Part shown: positions 5,938 to 7,394 of the stretch, piece after piece
Position numbering within the stretch: the stretch's first letter is position 1
How the letters are laid out: each line of letters starts with the position of its first letter
From: Fidelibacterota bacterium
GTDB lineage: Bacteria; Fidelibacterota; Fidelibacteria; Fidelibacterales; Fidelibacteraceae
Length of the DNA stretch: 7,394 bases
Direction of reading: 5' to 3'
Assembly (NCBI GenBank): GCA_016937825.1
Contig: JAFGVT010000122.1
Location: 1-7,394, forward strand
Position numbers and translations under genes: made by a program
Notes under the pieces: generated by a model
The model's database searches: none
What the model saw: only the letters and a program-made list of their open reading frames with translations
Told to the model about the DNA's origin: nothing

Positions 5938-7394
5938 TTGCTTTGAATTAATCTGATAATGGTTTCCACATCTTTTTGCCCGGGTTTCAGGATCAGATCG
6001 GGGTGCTCCGGGACTTCATAGGGCCGGTCGACGCCCGCCATGAACTGTATCTTGCCTTTTTCAGCCAACTCGTAGAGTTCGGGTTTGTTCCTGCGGCTTT
6101 CTTCCACGCTTGCATCCATGTACACGAGCCGGAACCTGTCCCTGCCGATGATCCCGGCGATCTGTTCCCGGATGGATTCCGCGGGCGAAATGAAGGTGCA
6201 GATCGTGATGAGCCCCTGTTCATTGAGCAGGCGGCACACTTCCGCGACGCGGCGCAGGTGTTCCGCCCGGTCCGGTGCCGAAAAATCCAGTTCACGGGAA
6301 AGCCCGGAACGAACGCTCTGGCCGTCCAGCAGGACCGTCACATAGCCGAGGTCAAAAAGCCGTTTTTCGAGCTGATAGGCCACGTCGCGCTTCCCGCTGC
6401 CGTGGAGACCGGTTATCCAGACGGTCTGTCCTTTCTGCTGGTATTTCTCTTCACGTTCCGCGGTGCTGACCAGGCTTTGCCCCCGGGCGATCTTTTCCCG
6501 GTCCGTTTCGCTGATGCGGTTCGGCAGTTCTTCCGCGCTGACCCGGTCGATGATCATGCCGACGGCCGAGGTGTTGTGGGTCACGGGATCGATCAGGATG
6601 AAGGATCCCGTTTCATGATTGCGTTCGTAGGCGTCAAAGAACAAGGGCTTGCTGGCGGTGATGACCACGCGGCCGATCTCGTTCAGTTTAAAGTGCCGGG
6701 CCTTGCTCCGGTGCATGGTGTTAACGTCGATCTTGTAACGGATCTCGTCGATCCTGGCTTTGGTCAGGTTCGTCGTTTGCTTGATGAGAAAATTGGTCTT
6801 CGGGTCCATTTTCTTTTCGTCCATCCAGACTAGCATGGCCTCGAAATGGCGTTCCGCCCGGGGCTGGTTGTTCGGGTGGACGAGCATATCCCCGCGCGAG
6901 ATGTCGATCTCGTCCTTCAGGGTGACCGTCACGCTCTGGGGCGGGAAAGCATAATCCAGCTCGCCGTCGTAGGTGACGATCTTCCTGACCTTGCTCGTCT
7001 TGCGCGACGGCAGCACCATGACCTCGTCCCCTTTGCGGATGATCCCGCCGGCGATCCGGGCTGAGAATCCCCGGAAGTTGTGCTCCGGACGGAGGACGTA
7101 CTGGACCGGATACCTCAGGTCGACAAAGTTCCGGTCCGAAGCGACATGAATGGTTTCCAGCAATTCCAGGAGGGGCTGGCCCTTGTACCAGGGCATGTTT
7201 TCGGAGGGATTGACCACATTGTCGCCCTTGAGGGCGCTCAGGGGAATAAAATGCACGTCGGGAATCGTTAGCCGGGTAAGGAAGGCCTTGTAATCCTCGC
7301 AGATCTTGTCAAAGATCTCCTTCTGATAGCCGACCAGGTCCATTTTGTTCACCGCCAGCACGACATGCTTGATCCCGAGCAGGGAGATCAGAAA
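5934..7394 (-). CDS. cysNC: sulfate adenylyltransferase subunit 1 / adenylylsulfate kinase fusion, 5' truncated by window edge
   Basis: CysN is the GTPase partner of CysD in making APS from sulfate and ATP; the CysC domain phosphorylates APS to PAPS. The last 486 residues are visible, in frame to the window edge; the P-loop and G2-G3 motifs of CysN lie outside. Seen here are AVNKMDLV (14-21, the GTPase G4 motif), SALKGDNVV (53-61, G5), the two beta-barrel domains (RYPVQYVLRPEHNFRGFSAR; HRSKARHFKLNEIGRVV; TGSFILID), a linker (about 284-320), and a C-terminal kinase-like domain (about 322-486). That domain keeps LLDGQSVRSGLSRELDFS (355-372), DRAEHLRR (375-382), FISP (401-404), and GVDRPYEVPEHPD (454-466). 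Its Walker A reads GLHGSGKRD (329-337): the usual Ser/Thr after GK is Arg, and the usual DGDN is DGQS. A GTG at 7361 is internal, not the start. It is the upstream partner of the sulfotransferase; cysD is expected just outside the window. Confidence 0.92.
   Translation of the reverse strand, partial: FLISLLGIKHVVLAVNKMDLVGYQKEIFDKICEDYKAFLTRLTIPDVHFIPLSALKGDNVVNPSENMPWYKGQPLLELLETIHVASDRNFVDLRYPVQYVLRPEHNFRGFSARIAGGIIRKGDEVMVLPSRKTSKVRKIVTYDGELDYAFPPQSVTVTLKDEIDISRGDMLVHPNNQPRAERHFEAMLVWMDEKKMDPKTNFLIKQTTNLTKARIDEIRYKIDVNTMHRSKARHFKLNEIGRVVITASKPLFFDAYERNHETGSFILIDPVTHNTSAVGMIIDRVSAEELPNRISETDREKIARGQSLVSTAEREEKYQQKGQTVWITGLHGSGKRDVAYQLEKRLFDLGYVTVLLDGQSVRSGLSRELDFSAPDRAEHLRRVAEVCRLLNEQGLITICTFISPAESIREQIAGIIGRDRFRLVYMDASVEESRRNKPELYELAEKGKIQFMAGVDRPYEVPEHPDLILKPGQKDVETIIRLIQSK

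Noticed and set aside
5122..6833. Two plus-strand open frames (274 and 285 codons) opposite the sulfotransferase and cysNC
   Set aside because: Both are complements of well-supported genes and show no family motifs or convincing ribosome binding sites.
7359..7361. GTG as the start of the cysNC gene
   Set aside because: The frame continues to the window edge with typical CysN sequence (FLISLLGIKHV), so the gene is cut by the window and does not start there.

Overview
The window looks like a bacterial chromosome segment, most likely from a Bacillota-type organism (Clostridia, Negativicutes or Erysipelotrichia). Supporting this are an FMN-riboswitch-controlled ribD-ribE-ribBA-ribH operon in the classic Firmicute order, strong purine-rich ribosome binding sites, and GC-rich genes separated by AT-rich spacers. 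The phylum is an inference from gene order only. Six protein genes are present, two of them cut by the window edges; no rRNA, tRNA, CRISPR array, transposase or phage gene was seen.

Positions 1-3426 (minus strand) hold a complete riboflavin biosynthesis unit reading right to left: a candidate promoter (3398-3426), an FMN riboswitch (about 3256-3391), an expression-platform hairpin with a T-run touching the ribD start (3213-3238), then ribD, ribE, ribBA and the start of ribH, which leaves the window at position 1. The genes are packed tightly (11-nt gap, 4-nt overlap, 2-nt gap). Together they convert GTP and ribulose 5-phosphate into riboflavin.

Positions 3427-4574 hold a divergent spacer with a 7-bp inverted repeat and a candidate plus-strand promoter, followed by a single carbamate kinase gene. 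No arginine deiminase or carbamoyltransferase gene lies next to it in the window.

Positions 4575-4791 are an AT-rich convergent spacer. It holds three near-identical hairpins of the form AACTTG-N3-CAAGTT, extra half-copies, and a palindrome TGTGA-N6-TCACA that matches a CRP-type operator. The simplest reading is a set of terminators for the two converging transcription units, but the repetition is unusual.

Positions 4792-7394 (minus strand) hold a PAPS-making and PAPS-using pair: a 5'-truncated cysN-cysC fusion (sulfate adenylyltransferase GTPase subunit fused to an APS-kinase-like domain), overlapped by 4 nt (ATGA) by a Sulfotransfer_3-like sulfotransferase. This suggests that activated sulfate is made for sulfonation of an unknown acceptor rather than, or as well as, for cysteine synthesis. 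The kinase-like domain has a divergent Walker A motif (GLHGSGKRD), which is the most unusual protein feature in the window.
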